NCBI RefSeq assembly: GCF_900096905.1
Contig: NZ_FMYI01000004.1
Coordinates: 124,001 to 188,000 of the forward strand
DNA length: 64,000 nt
Direction of reading: 5' to 3'
Origin: Pelagirhabdus alkalitolerans
Lineage (GTDB): Bacteria; Bacillota; Bacilli; Bacillales; Amphibacillaceae
The stretch's first letter is position 1. Each line of letters begins with the position of its first letter. Positions 41,426 through 51,700 of this stretch are shown here, in pieces. The translations under genes and the position numbers were made by a program. Below the pieces are notes generated by a model, which searched no databases, was not told the origin of the DNA, and saw nothing but the letters and a program-made list of their open reading frames with translations.

Positions 41426-43635
41426 GATAAGATTGCATCAATCATCGCTTGATAATGTTTCTGTAATTGTTCTGGGTTTTCAAGCGTTGTCTCCGCTCGA
41501 TAGAGCAAGCGACCGTAATTTTCCGTCAGGGCTGTCATATCTCGAGCGTTTAATCGCTCATCTAAATCTTTTGCATAGGAGTGAAGGGTTTGACCAGTCA
41601 AACGTTTATACCCCATCTGATTCAATAATTTAAGCAACTGTTGATAAGCCTTATCAAAATCATCGACATGTTCAAGTGGTAAGTAACGCCAAATAAAATA
41701 CTGTCGTAAGAGCCACTTCCATTTAAAGAAAAGCGCTAATATCAACACAGTTAGTAGGATAAATACATACGGCCAATAACCAAATCCATCATCTGTATCT
41801 GCTTCTGTTAATGGATCTGTTTCATCTTCTTCTAGCTCGTCTAGCTCTTCATCTGTCTCATCTTCATCTGTCTCTTGCTCATCTTCATCTGCTTCTTCGT
41901 CTTCTTCTAATTCAGACTCATCTTCTTCTGGTGTATCATCAAAATCATCTAGTGGATCATCACTAAGTTCATGTTCCATGTCTTCCCCACTAAATCCAAT
42001 CGTCGGTTCAAATGGCACCCAGCCAACACCTGGTAAATAGGCTTCAACCCAAGAGTGAGCATTGTTATTTCTAACTTCATATCGGTCGACATCTTCATCA
42101 ACAGATTCTATGACGTCACCACTTGTAAATCCTTGTGCCCAACGTGCTGGTATACCTAGTGCTCTAAGCATGACAACCATTGACGTTGAATAATTATCAC
42201 AATACCCAGCTCGTGTCTCAAACAAGAACTGATCGACATAATCTTCATCATCTTCAGGTATAGGAATATCTTCTGTTTGATAGACGAAGTCTTCTTGTTC
42301 AAAGTAACGCTCAATTGCCATTGCCTCATCATACGGCGTCGTTTCATCTTCTACAATTTCATATGCTAGATCAATAACTCGCTCAGGTAGGTCCTCCGGG
42401 AGCTGTAAATAGCGGTCATCTACTTGTTCCATGCCGTCACGACTTGCTGATTGAAGAAGATCTTCCGTTAAATCAACTGAACGAACATTCATATCTAATT
42501 GACCATCAGTTAATGCTTGCTCCTCATTTTCTTGTTCCACAATATGTGCATAGGGATCATAGACAAATTCACTGTCTTCTTCAAATGAAAGATCATATAG
42601 TCCATACGGATAAACAACGCGGTCAAAATCGATCGTGTCTTGATAGAAAACAGAAGCCTCTTGCCAACTACGTTCAACAGAAGAAGTGTTGTGATCTAAG
42701 TCACCTGAAGTTAGCGGTTGAAAGTTTAAATCAATTGATTGTTCCCAACCTGCACCTGTATACGTATCTTTAGTTTCAATTCGCCAATAATGATTCGACG
42801 TTGTTTCCGTTTCAAAGATGACCGTGTCATCATCTGAAAAGCCACCACCAAGTTGAGAGCTATCTTCACCGTACCCAACACGTCCTTGGTCACCATTTGT
42901 GAATTGCTCAGCTGTACTCGTTATAAATGGAACAGGATCACGCCAAACCGGTTCTTGTTTTGGCGCTTGATAACTAAAGAATAAAACGAAAGCTGTAATG
43001 ATGCTAAGTGGAAAGAGCAATCGTTCAAACCAACTTGAAAAATTAATAATTAATTGATGCCTGTCACGATTTTTAACGTATGTGTTAAACGTCAGGGTTA
43101 AAAGACTTAAAATGACGAGTCTTATAATCGCATCATTTGCCTCATATGCAGTGAACGTATCCATAATCGCAACAAAAACAATCGTCAATGCAACAAAGAC
43201 AAAAACCCTCTTCATCGTAATCAACCAAAAATAAAGGAGATAACTCAGTAATGCGATTAGTAAGAAAAGCAACAACGTTTGAAAAAACGCTGTTAAATCA
43301 TGCCACTGTCTATCCATTAATGCTTGGAAGTTAATCGACCATTCATCACTAATAAATTGCCGGGATGATTCAGAAAAAAGAGACTCTGGTAGAAATATGT
43401 GGTTTAAAATAAGGATTAAGCTCGATGCTTTGATTAAAAAAGACCAAACCATGTTTAATCTTAAAAAGCTAATTAAAAAACATAGCACAGCATATACAAT
43501 AAACCATTCAAAGTACGTATAATCGACTAATAAATGAATCGGTCTTAACCACTCAAGTGCAAGTAAAAAACCTAGTATATAGACGCTTAATCTCACAAAA
43601 TTGACAGCTGTTCGATCTGTACGATGGTGAGTCAT
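41422..43635 (-). CDS. Transglutaminase-like membrane protein (TgpA/YebA family)
   Basis: A 737-residue protein. Six or so membrane segments fill the first 200 residues, followed by an outside transglutaminase-like domain with catalytic Cys in RAGYCDNYST, His in NNAHSWVEAY and Asp nearby. Next is an extremely acidic stretch (about 585-640, mostly Glu/Asp), then one more membrane segment and a short DUF4129-type tail. The start ATG shares one base with the DUF58 stop (TAATG). It forms the conserved MoxR-DUF58-TgpA trio; the molecular role is not established. Confidence 0.9.
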   Translation of the reverse strand: MTHHRTDRTAVNFVRLSVYILGFLLALEWLRPIHLLVDYTYFEWFIVYAVLCFLISFLRLNMVWSFLIKASSLILILNHIFLPESLFSESSRQFISDEWSINFQALMDRQWHDLTAFFQTLLLFLLIALLSYLLYFWLITMKRVFVFVALTIVFVAIMDTFTAYEANDAIIRLVILSLLTLTFNTYVKNRDRHQLIINFSSWFERLLFPLSIITAFVLFFSYQAPKQEPVWRDPVPFITSTAEQFTNGDQGRVGYGEDSSQLGGGFSDDDTVIFETETTSNHYWRIETKDTYTGAGWEQSIDLNFQPLTSGDLDHNTSSVERSWQEASVFYQDTIDFDRVVYPYGLYDLSFEEDSEFVYDPYAHIVEQENEEQALTDGQLDMNVRSVDLTEDLLQSASRDGMEQVDDRYLQLPEDLPERVIDLAYEIVEDETTPYDEAMAIERYFEQEDFVYQTEDIPIPEDDEDYVDQFLFETRAGYCDNYSTSMVVMLRALGIPARWAQGFTSGDVIESVDEDVDRYEVRNNNAHSWVEAYLPGVGWVPFEPTIGFSGEDMEHELSDDPLDDFDDTPEEDESELEEDEEADEDEQETDEDETDEELDELEEDETDPLTEADTDDGFGYWPYVFILLTVLILALFFKWKWLLRQYFIWRYLPLEHVDDFDKAYQQLLKLLNQMGYKRLTGQTLHSYAKDLDERLNARDMTALTENYGRLLYRAETTLENPEQLQKHYQAMIDAILS

Positions 43636-44885
43636 TAAATACTCACCTCCCAATTAGGCTTTGTGATCATCGTTTCATTAATGGACAGAATGCGAACGCC
43701 GAATGCTTGTAGCTTTCTGGCAATTTCTTTTTCTCCCTCAGTCTGATGATCAGTTGATTTCATCCAGTAAACAGTCATTTTAATTTGTTTGAATAGCATT
43801 CTTTCAACAAATTGGAGCAGCTCTTTTGTTAAATAATCAGTCAACATAATAATGAAACGTGCATCTTTCCAATCGGCCTGTACTTTTTGAAACGATTCCT
43901 GTAATTGATCAGTGTTAATCGACTTCAAATGAATGAGAGCTTCAGTAAATGAACCACTTTGATGTCCGTCAATGGATTGAAATGTTTGTAACGGATATGA
44001 CATGAGATAAAAAGATGCATTCACTTGTTTTTCGTAAAAACGTTCTTTCATCCCTTTAATAAAAGCAATATTGAGCTCTAATGTTTTAGACGAAGTCATG
44101 GGTAAAAGAGCCACAATTCCATCAATGCTTTGTTCTTGCTCAAATTCTTTTGTCATTAACGTTTCTCGCTTAGCTGTTTGTTTCCAGTTGATAGATGCAA
44201 TACGATCACCCGGTACATACTCGCGCACGCCTGATACAATCTGTGATTGACTGGATGGTTTTAAAGTAATTAGTTCATCGCCTTCTTTTTCATTTTGATC
44301 ACGTTCCTTTACGACAACAGGTCCTGATTTTGGTGCAACAACCATCGATTCATCTAGGTTAATAACCTTTGATTTCGATATGAAGCCAAAAGCATCACTT
44401 ACTGTTAGTGTAACAGCATGAAATGAATGCACACCTCTTGGAACATATTTAATCTGATAATCAATCGATAAATGACGTTTAAATAAAGGGTGTCTTACTT
44501 CCTTAATATCTTTTACTTGCGTCATTTGTTCGGGATTGGTCAACATTTGGGCGTAATCATGGGCTAAATATTTTGCATTGATTGATTTTGGTAGCGCATC
44601 ACGCACAAAAAGATAAGGGACTAAGAGAGGAAATCGTCGCTTGATCGAAAGTCGAATCGTTACGAAGTCCCCTGCTTCAATTGCTCCGTCTGGTATTATT
44701 CGCTTAACCTTCCAATCATTTATCGGATAAAAAATAAATACGACATAATAAAGAAGAAATGGTAATGCAGCGTAAAATAAAAACCAGCTGACAAAACCAC
44801 CTTGAAACATCGCGTAACTATACAATAACGCAAACAAAAAGACGATCTGACTTAATTTAGCAAATGTACAGAAAAAGCGAAACAT
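43635..44885 (-). CDS. DUF58 domain protein (YeaD-like)
   Basis: A 416-residue protein with two N-terminal membrane segments and a DUF58 domain with the signature REYVPGDRIASINWKQTAKRE. The C-terminal part has a VWA-like fold. Genes of this type lie beside MoxR ATPases, and the pair is thought to act as a chaperone for membrane or secreted partners. It follows the MoxR gene by 2 bases and overlaps the transglutaminase gene, so the three are one unit. The ATG follows AAAGGG. Confidence 0.9.
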   Translation of the reverse strand: MFRFFCTFAKLSQIVFLFALLYSYAMFQGGFVSWFLFYAALPFLLYYVVFIFYPINDWKVKRIIPDGAIEAGDFVTIRLSIKRRFPLLVPYLFVRDALPKSINAKYLAHDYAQMLTNPEQMTQVKDIKEVRHPLFKRHLSIDYQIKYVPRGVHSFHAVTLTVSDAFGFISKSKVINLDESMVVAPKSGPVVVKERDQNEKEGDELITLKPSSQSQIVSGVREYVPGDRIASINWKQTAKRETLMTKEFEQEQSIDGIVALLPMTSSKTLELNIAFIKGMKERFYEKQVNASFYLMSYPLQTFQSIDGHQSGSFTEALIHLKSINTDQLQESFQKVQADWKDARFIIMLTDYLTKELLQFVERMLFKQIKMTVYWMKSTDHQTEGEKEIARKLQAFGVRILSINETMITKPNWEVSI

Positions 44886-44887
44886 GA

Positions 44888-45838
44888 TTACAACCCTTTC
44901 CGAGTCGGGACATCGATGGATTCAATCGCTGATTGAATAATAGCCTCAGGTTGGACAGATTGATATTTCGCTTCGTGCCCTAACATCAGTCGGTGACTGA
45001 GAACAAAATTTGCTAAGTAGATCACATCATCTGGTAACACATAGTCGCGTCCCTTTATATATGCATAAGCTTTTGCTGCCCGCATCAAACTAATCGCACC
45101 ACGTGGGCTAACCCCTAGGCGAACACGTTTATCTTCTCGCGTTTTTCGCACGAGTTTTACAATGTATTGCTGTACAGATTCTTCAATATGAACCGTATCC
45201 ACTTCTTTTTGCATCATTTTCACGTCATCACGGTTCATAACAGATGCTAAAGTTTCAATCGGATGTGTTGATTTGGTGACACCTAACATCATTAACTCTT
45301 CATCTTCTGTCGGATAACCCATTTTTAATTTAATCATAAAACGATCAAGTTGAGCTTCGGGTAACGGATAGGTTCCTTCATATTCCACTGGGTTTTGTGT
45401 TGCCATCACTAGAAAAGGTTGATCAATCGTCACCGTCTCACCATCGACTGTTACTTTTGATTCTTCCATCGCTTCAAGCAATGCTGATTGTGTTTTTGGT
45501 GACGTTCGATTAATTTCATCTGCTAAAATAATATCGCCAACAATCGGTCCTTTACGATATTCAAATGTTTGTTTTTGAGGATGATAGATCGAAACCCCCG
45601 TAACATCGGAAGGTAGTAAGTCTGGTGTGAACTGGATCCGGTTAAACTCACAACCTAAAGATTTAGATAGTGTTCGGACGAGCATCGTTTTACCAACACC
45701 AGGAACATCTTCAAGTAATACATGCCCTCTAGCCAATAAAGCCGTTAAACTTAAATTAACAACATCATCTTTACCAATAATGACACGTTCTATATTTTCT
45801 AATACTTGTTGAATTTTTTGATTTGATTCCGTCATCAT
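44888..45838 (-). CDS. MoxR family AAA+ ATPase (YeaC-like)
   Basis: A 316-residue AAA+ ATPase with Walker A EDVPGVGKTMLV, Walker B ILADEINRT, sensor TQNPVEYEGTYPLPEAQLDRF and the C-terminal lid (GVSPRGAISLMRAAKA). It probably acts as a chaperone on the DUF58/transglutaminase partners encoded downstream. The ATG follows GAGGAAG. First gene of the trio. Confidence 0.93.
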   Translation of the reverse strand: MMTESNQKIQQVLENIERVIIGKDDVVNLSLTALLARGHVLLEDVPGVGKTMLVRTLSKSLGCEFNRIQFTPDLLPSDVTGVSIYHPQKQTFEYRKGPIVGDIILADEINRTSPKTQSALLEAMEESKVTVDGETVTIDQPFLVMATQNPVEYEGTYPLPEAQLDRFMIKLKMGYPTEDEELMMLGVTKSTHPIETLASVMNRDDVKMMQKEVDTVHIEESVQQYIVKLVRKTREDKRVRLGVSPRGAISLMRAAKAYAYIKGRDYVLPDDVIYLANFVLSHRLMLGHEAKYQSVQPEAIIQSAIESIDVPTRKGL

Positions 45839-45974
45839 CTATACTTCCTCTCAGTAATTAATACATATCATCATGTCTTCTCTCTACTATACTATAATTT
45901 TTGAAGATAAAATTAAACTATAATCAACTATTCATCTCAACTTCATGCAAAATAAGGAAAAATAATGTAAACGA

Positions 45975-46004
45975 TTGATTTATTTCATAGATCATGACAT
46001 AATT
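45975..46004 (+). promoter_or_regulatory. Candidate promoter of the LOV-STAS gene
   Basis: TTGATT and ATAATT separated by 18 bases. No sigma-B-type sequence was seen. Confidence 0.4.
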
Positions 46005-46026
46005 TTATCCATAAGGAGTGAATAAC

Positions 46027-46803
46027 GTGTTAAACGATCAAAATTTACATTTATTTAAGCATGCCCTAAACCATACAAACGTTGGCTTAATTATAACTGA
46101 CCCTGACCTTGATGATCATCCGATCATTTATGTTAATCATGGATTTGAAAAAATGACTGGCTATCAATCTGAGGAAATCATCGGACAAAATTGCCGGTTC
46201 TTACAAGGTGAACATACAGACCCATCTGTCATTAAAGCCATTCGTGATGCCGTTGATAATCAAACTTCAATCACAGTTCAAGTTTATAACTACACAAAGC
46301 AAGGTCATGGTTTTTGGAACGAACTGACGATTGATCCTATGTGGATCGAAGAGAATAACCAAGATAAATTATACTTTATCGGTGTCCAAAAAGACGTAAC
46401 AGATTTAAAGGAAAAAGAACGTCTATTAAAAAATGCACTCGATGAAATGGAGCAACTATCAACACCAATTGTACCGATCAATGATCAAATCTCTGTGTTG
46501 CCTTTAATTGGATCTATAACCCAAACACGCTTAGAGCAATTAACTCAATCGATCTCTACATACTTGTCGCGGTCAAAAGACGACTATTTAATTCTTGATT
46601 TATCCGGGTTATTTGAAGTGGATACTTATGTTGCTGCCTCGTTAATTAAGTTGCACGACTTAACGAATTTAATTGGTACACAACTCGTCTTAACAGGCAT
46701 TCGTCCTGAGTTAGCTATTAAAACAATGGATATTGGCGATCATTTGAAAAACCTTAATACATTCTTAACCGTTCAAGAAGCCATTAAAGCTCTAAAAGGA
46801 TAA
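46027..46803 (+). CDS. ytvA: Blue-light photoreceptor, LOV-STAS (YtvA/PfyP type)
   Basis: A 258-residue flavin photoreceptor. The N-terminal LOV domain has the photoactive Cys in GQNCRFLQG and the FMN-binding pattern (IIYVNHGFEKMTGY, FWNELTIDP). A Jalpha linker leads to a STAS domain (about 145-255, DDYLILDLSGLFEVD). In B. subtilis this protein joins the stressosome and turns on the sigma-B stress response in blue light. GTG at 46027 is chosen, 8 bases from AAGGAG; a GTG nine bases upstream overlaps that site. A terminator follows. Confidence 0.93.
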   Translation: MLNDQNLHLFKHALNHTNVGLIITDPDLDDHPIIYVNHGFEKMTGYQSEEIIGQNCRFLQGEHTDPSVIKAIRDAVDNQTSITVQVYNYTKQGHGFWNELTIDPMWIEENNQDKLYFIGVQKDVTDLKEKERLLKNALDEMEQLSTPIVPINDQISVLPLIGSITQTRLEQLTQSISTYLSRSKDDYLILDLSGLFEVDTYVAASLIKLHDLTNLIGTQLVLTGIRPELAIKTMDIGDHLKNLNTFLTVQEAIKALKG

Positions 46804-46827
46804 GAAAAATTCACATGTACTAGATTA

Positions 46828-46864
46828 GAATGACCTCGGATTGATCTCAGGTCATTCTTTTTTT
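46828..46864 (+). terminator. Terminator after the LOV-STAS gene
   Basis: GAATGACCT pairs with AGGTCATTC and is followed by eight T. Confidence 0.9.
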
Positions 46865-46924
46865 AAAATTTTTGTCGAAAAATCATAAATAGAGGTTTGA
46901 TATGAATCTGTTAGGGGGTATTAC

Positions 46925-46969
46925 ATGACAGTCAGTGAAATTTTGAGGAGGACATATTATGATACTTAA
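46925..46969 (+). CDS. Short upstream ORF overlapping the chemoreceptor start
   Basis: A 14-codon frame (MTVSEILRRTYYDT) begins five bases after TAGGGGGT and ends at a TAA inside the first codons of the chemoreceptor gene, overlapping it by 11 bases. The chemoreceptor binding site (GAGGAGG) lies inside it. It could couple or tune translation; it may also be chance. Confidence 0.35.
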   Translation: MTVSEILRRTYYDT

Positions 46970-48698
46970 GAAAATAGATTGGTATAATACGAGTGGAATT
47001 GTAGGACTTCTTATATTTGGAAGTACGATTTTTATTGAATCCGTTAGCCAATCATTTATGATCAGCGTTGTTGCATTCTTATTAATTCTTATTACATTAT
47101 TTGGTCAATACCGATTCAAGAAGATACACAATCATTTAGTTTCAGGTGTTAAGAAAATTATACTAAGTGATTACGGTATAATCGACCAGGCTATTCAATC
47201 CACTTATCATATGGATGAAACTATCGAGAGCAATCAACTCACATCACGAGAAGACTTAATTCAGATCATTAAGCAAACATTACAAGAAAATAGTAGTTTT
47301 TTAGGGACATGGGTAGCTTATGAGCCGAATGCCTTTGATCAAAACGATGCATCTTTTAAAAACCAAGCACATTACGATCAAACAGGGCGTATGATTGCTT
47401 ATGCAGTTCGGACAAAAAACGGAATGTCAGTTGAAAACTTGCCGAATATTGATCAAGAAGACTTTTACACAATACCTAAAGCTGATAATCAACTAACCGT
47501 AATTGATCCTTTTACTTACACAGTAAATGGCGAAGAGACATTAATGACAACAATCGCTACCCCTATAAAACAAGACGGGAAAATTATTGGTGTAACGGGT
47601 ATCGATATCAAACTTCGTTCAGCAAAGGAAATAGAACGCAGTTTAATTAACTTTGATGGCGCAAAAGATGACATTGATATGGATAATGTGCTCCATAGCT
47701 TAAACAAAAAAGGTCAAGCCGGTAAAGAATCCGCACAAGTTATTCGTGCGATTAAACAAGATTACGATGAGATTATTCGATTGTTTGAATCAACTGTCGA
47801 TAATATTTCAGAAAATGCCGCGACATTTAATAATATCACGACACGTGCGAATGAAGCGTCTAACGAAGTGACAAACGCACTAGATGAAATTGCTCGCGGG
47901 GCAACTGATCAAGCCAATGATACAGAAAATGGCTCTCATCAAATGGAATCATTAGGTGCGATTATCGAAGAAGATCAAGGAAAAATTCAAAACTTATCTG
48001 CACACATCAAAACAATATCTGAACTGACAACGGAGTCTCATGAAACATTCGATCAATTAGTTCAACAAAACGAAGAGACTGTTCATGCGATGAATGATAT
48101 GACATCGAATTTATCCGAGACCGTTTCAAGTACTGATAAAATCAAAAAAGCAAGTGAAGAAATTAATAACATTGCCGAACAGACGAATTTGCTTGCGCTT
48201 AATGCTTCGATTGAAGCAGCTCGTGCTGGAGAATCAGGAAAAGGGTTCGCAGTTGTGGCTGATGAAATTCGTAAACTCGCTGAAAATGCTAAAACATTCT
48301 CAGAACAAATTGATGGCGATATTAATGAACTCGATCAACGATCAACGGAGTCTTATCAATCGATGAATCAATTAACAGAAACCATCGACACACAATCCGA
48401 TCAAATAAAAGAAACAGGTTCACGATTTAATCAAATTAGTGATACGATTGAGCGTATTCGTGAGCGCATTGAACAAATCCAAGTCTCTGGAACGAAGATG
48501 ACTGAGAAAAAAGAAGAGCTCCTTAGTGTCATTCAATCCCTTGCTGCTATTGCAGAAGAAAACGCAGCAAGCTCAGAAGAGGTTTCCGCTTCAATGGACA
48601 CACTTACTGAAACGATTGATCAAAGTTCAAAAGGATCTGCCAAACTCGAACAAATGGTCGATTCATTAAAAGAAACGATTGAACGAATCAAATCATAG
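46959..48698 (+). CDS. Methyl-accepting chemotaxis protein with apparent cytoplasmic Cache domain
   Basis: A 579-residue chemoreceptor. Two hydrophobic segments near residues 13-27 and 33-50 form a tight hairpin. A dCache-like ligand domain follows (about 60-220: LGTWVAYEPNAF, YAVRTKNG, NGEETLMTTIATPI, IIGVTGIDIKL). There is no later membrane segment before the signalling helix, whose tip is LALNASIEAARAGESGKGF with DEIRKLAENA. This order would put the Cache domain inside the cell, whereas it is normally outside. No HAMP domain is visible. The ATG follows GAGGAGG. Confidence 0.88.
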   Translation: MILKKIDWYNTSGIVGLLIFGSTIFIESVSQSFMISVVAFLLILITLFGQYRFKKIHNHLVSGVKKIILSDYGIIDQAIQSTYHMDETIESNQLTSREDLIQIIKQTLQENSSFLGTWVAYEPNAFDQNDASFKNQAHYDQTGRMIAYAVRTKNGMSVENLPNIDQEDFYTIPKADNQLTVIDPFTYTVNGEETLMTTIATPIKQDGKIIGVTGIDIKLRSAKEIERSLINFDGAKDDIDMDNVLHSLNKKGQAGKESAQVIRAIKQDYDEIIRLFESTVDNISENAATFNNITTRANEASNEVTNALDEIARGATDQANDTENGSHQMESLGAIIEEDQGKIQNLSAHIKTISELTTESHETFDQLVQQNEETVHAMNDMTSNLSETVSSTDKIKKASEEINNIAEQTNLLALNASIEAARAGESGKGFAVVADEIRKLAENAKTFSEQIDGDINELDQRSTESYQSMNQLTETIDTQSDQIKETGSRFNQISDTIERIRERIEQIQVSGTKMTEKKEELLSVIQSLAAIAEENAASSEEVSASMDTLTETIDQSSKGSAKLEQMVDSLKETIERIKS

Positions 48699-48700
48699 TT

Positions 48701-48750
48701 ACGAAAAGAAGTCACCTGCGCTATTAAATGCACAGGTGACTTCTTTTCGT
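48701..48750. terminator. Bidirectional terminator after the chemoreceptor
   Basis: A perfect 17-bp stem (CGAAAAGAAGTCACCTG with its complement) with T-rich flanks lies between converging genes. Confidence 0.93.
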
Positions 48751-48758
48751 TTATCATA

Positions 48759-51700
48759 TCATCGTTTAAAAGGCCACCAATTATAAGAGCCAATCCATTT
48801 GAACATAATCGGTACAAAAAGCGGTAGCATAATCAATGTGTAGAATATGATTCCCGCAATCACAATCGTACTGACTTGCATTAACGTTAATACACCTGAT
48901 GGATATAAGGATGCAAATGTCCCGCCTAGAATAACTCCTGCAGATAACACAGTGCTTCCTACTTTTTGCATCGTTGTTAAAATCAACTCATCAAACGACG
49001 TTTCATCCCCTGTTAGATCATCACTTAATCGACCTAATAAGAAAATCGAATAATCAACGCCTAAAGCCATTAGTAAAACAAATGCGAAGAATGGCGTCGC
49101 CCACATAAGCCCATCGTAATCTAACCAATTGACAAAAATTAACTCAGTAATCGACATCGCACATATATACGTAATGATAAGAGAACCAATGACATAAATC
49201 GGCATAATTAATGATTTAAATAAAATCGTTAAGGCAATGAAAATACCAACTAGCATGACAGCTGCTGTAAAGATAAAATCAGAGTCTGATACATCACGCA
49301 AGTCACGATTATTACTCGTAATCCCTTCAAATGCCAGATCCGTATCTTCTAAAAACGTGTCTTGTAGTGAAAAGTAGGTCATCTCTTCAATCTCATCAAG
49401 CGTATCAAATGCTTCATCACTATATGGGTTAACTGTTAACCCTATTTCAACAAACGCCACACGCATTTCACTAGGCGTTGTATACTGTTCCCATACTTGT
49501 TCAAACTCCTCTGATTCTATGAGGTCACGCATGAAGATTAATCCGCCTAATGGATGACCAGATTTTTCAATGATGTCATCTAACGTTTCAATGGCTTCAT
49601 CTAAACCATCATCAATTTCAAGCGTGCCATCCCTCATTTCATCTACACTGGTAATCAATAGTTCTAACATCGTTTCGACTTGATCGAATTCACCTGCAAA
49701 ATCGGACAGCCCTTGCTCAATTTCGCCTAGACCGTCATCTAACTCACTAAGAGCTTCGCTTAGCTCATAAATACCTTCAACTGCTTCACTTAGGCCTTCC
49801 ATAATTTCTTCTGTACCTGCTTGCATCTCTCTGATACCAGACTGTAATTCATTAATAGCCATATCTATTTGTTCAAACACGTCAAATAGTTCATTTTCTC
49901 GTTCAGTAATCTCTTGTAAGACTTCTTCAAATGCTTCTAACTCTTCGATCGCTTCTGATAATTCCTGATCAATTTCGTCTGCATCAAATTGTTGTTCAAG
50001 CGATTCAAGCGTCTCAATTACGTCATCGACCATCTCTATTGATTCGATTAAACCGGGCAGTTCCTCATCCAGTGACTCAAACGCATCATCCATGGTACCT
50101 TGAATATCCTCACTCATTTCAATGGCTTCAGCCAATTGTTCACGTGACTCACTCAACACTTGATCTAATTCTTCAATGAGTTCAAAATCTTCATCTGTTA
50201 CTTCGTCAATTGGAAAGCCTAAGATTGACTCAAGGAGCTCTAATACTTCATCTTCATTAAGCTCATCCAATTCCGCTTGGAATGTCGCTAATAATACATC
50301 AACGGATTCCAGTGATTCGATGAATTCATCAAATGCTTCGTCAATCTCCTCTGACTCATCTGACAATTCTTGAATCAATATTAACACGTCTAAAAATTGT
50401 TCCGATCCCTCATTTAGATCATTCAACAACTCATCACCGATAACAGATTGTTCATTAAAAGTTGAAACAACGTCATTTAATTGTTCTAACCCATCAATCA
50501 GTCGTGATAAGTCTTCAACGTAACCATCTGACTCATCAAAGAACGTTTGTAATCGTTCTTCAAGCTCACCTGGCACCTCACTAAATGCCTCAAGTTCATC
50601 CAGCATTTCATTTTGCCCTGTGATTAACTCTTCTAATCCAGATTCACCTTCTTCCAAACCTTCAGCTAATTCCATTAAATTTTGATCGATCTCATTTACC
50701 CCATCACGCGACTCTTCGACACCATTTAATAGTTCATAAATGCCTTCTTCAGCCTCTTCCAGTGTCGGTTCTTGGTTTTCCAACTCGGTTAATAATTCGA
50801 GCTGACCTTCCTCTAACTCTGAAAGACCACCTGATACTTCTTCTAATCCGTCTCTCAATTCTTCAGCTAGATAAGAGACAGTCGCTTCTTCTAGAACCTC
50901 TCCTTCTGGCCTTGAGATCGTTCGCACTTCATCCACATTATCGATTTTTTCTAAATTTAAACTTAACAACTCTAAATAAGGAATGGCTTGTACGTCATAC
51001 CAAGATCCTTCATTACTCTCGATCACGAGTGTCGTGAAGAATAAGTCACCTTCTCCAAATGCCTCATCAACTAAGTCATACCCTTGTACGGAATCAAATG
51101 ATGGATCAATTTCATCCAAATTATCAAATGAGCGAGATTGATCATACATCAATGCTAAAGGAATTGTCGCAATGAGAATAAGGATAATCGCATACTTTGT
51201 TTTATAAAGAGCAAAGTACCCTAGTTTACCCCAAAGCCAATTATTCGGTTCTTTTACCTTTTGCTGTGAAGGCCAAAAAATCCGATTCCCTAGTACTTGG
51301 AATATAAATGGGAACAACATCCAAATCGCTAAAATGACAAAAATAACACTAAACGTGACACCAACAGCTGATCGATACAAATCAAAATTAGCAAGGCCAA
51401 TTGCCGCAAAACCTATAAAACCGGTCATGGCACTATATAATACTGAATTTCTAGCACCTTTCATCGTGCTCTTCATCGCAAGGCGCTGATTCGGTTCATG
51501 AATTGCTTCCTCTTGAAAACGTTGCATCACTAGAATACAGTAATCTGTCCCAACACCAAAGACGACAATTAATATAAACACTTCGGTAAATTGTGAAACT
51601 GGAAAACCGAATCGATCAATTAGAACAGACACCAATGAAACAGATATCACATAAACCGTTCCAAGCATTAATAGAGGGATAAAAGGAGCAACAGGAGATT

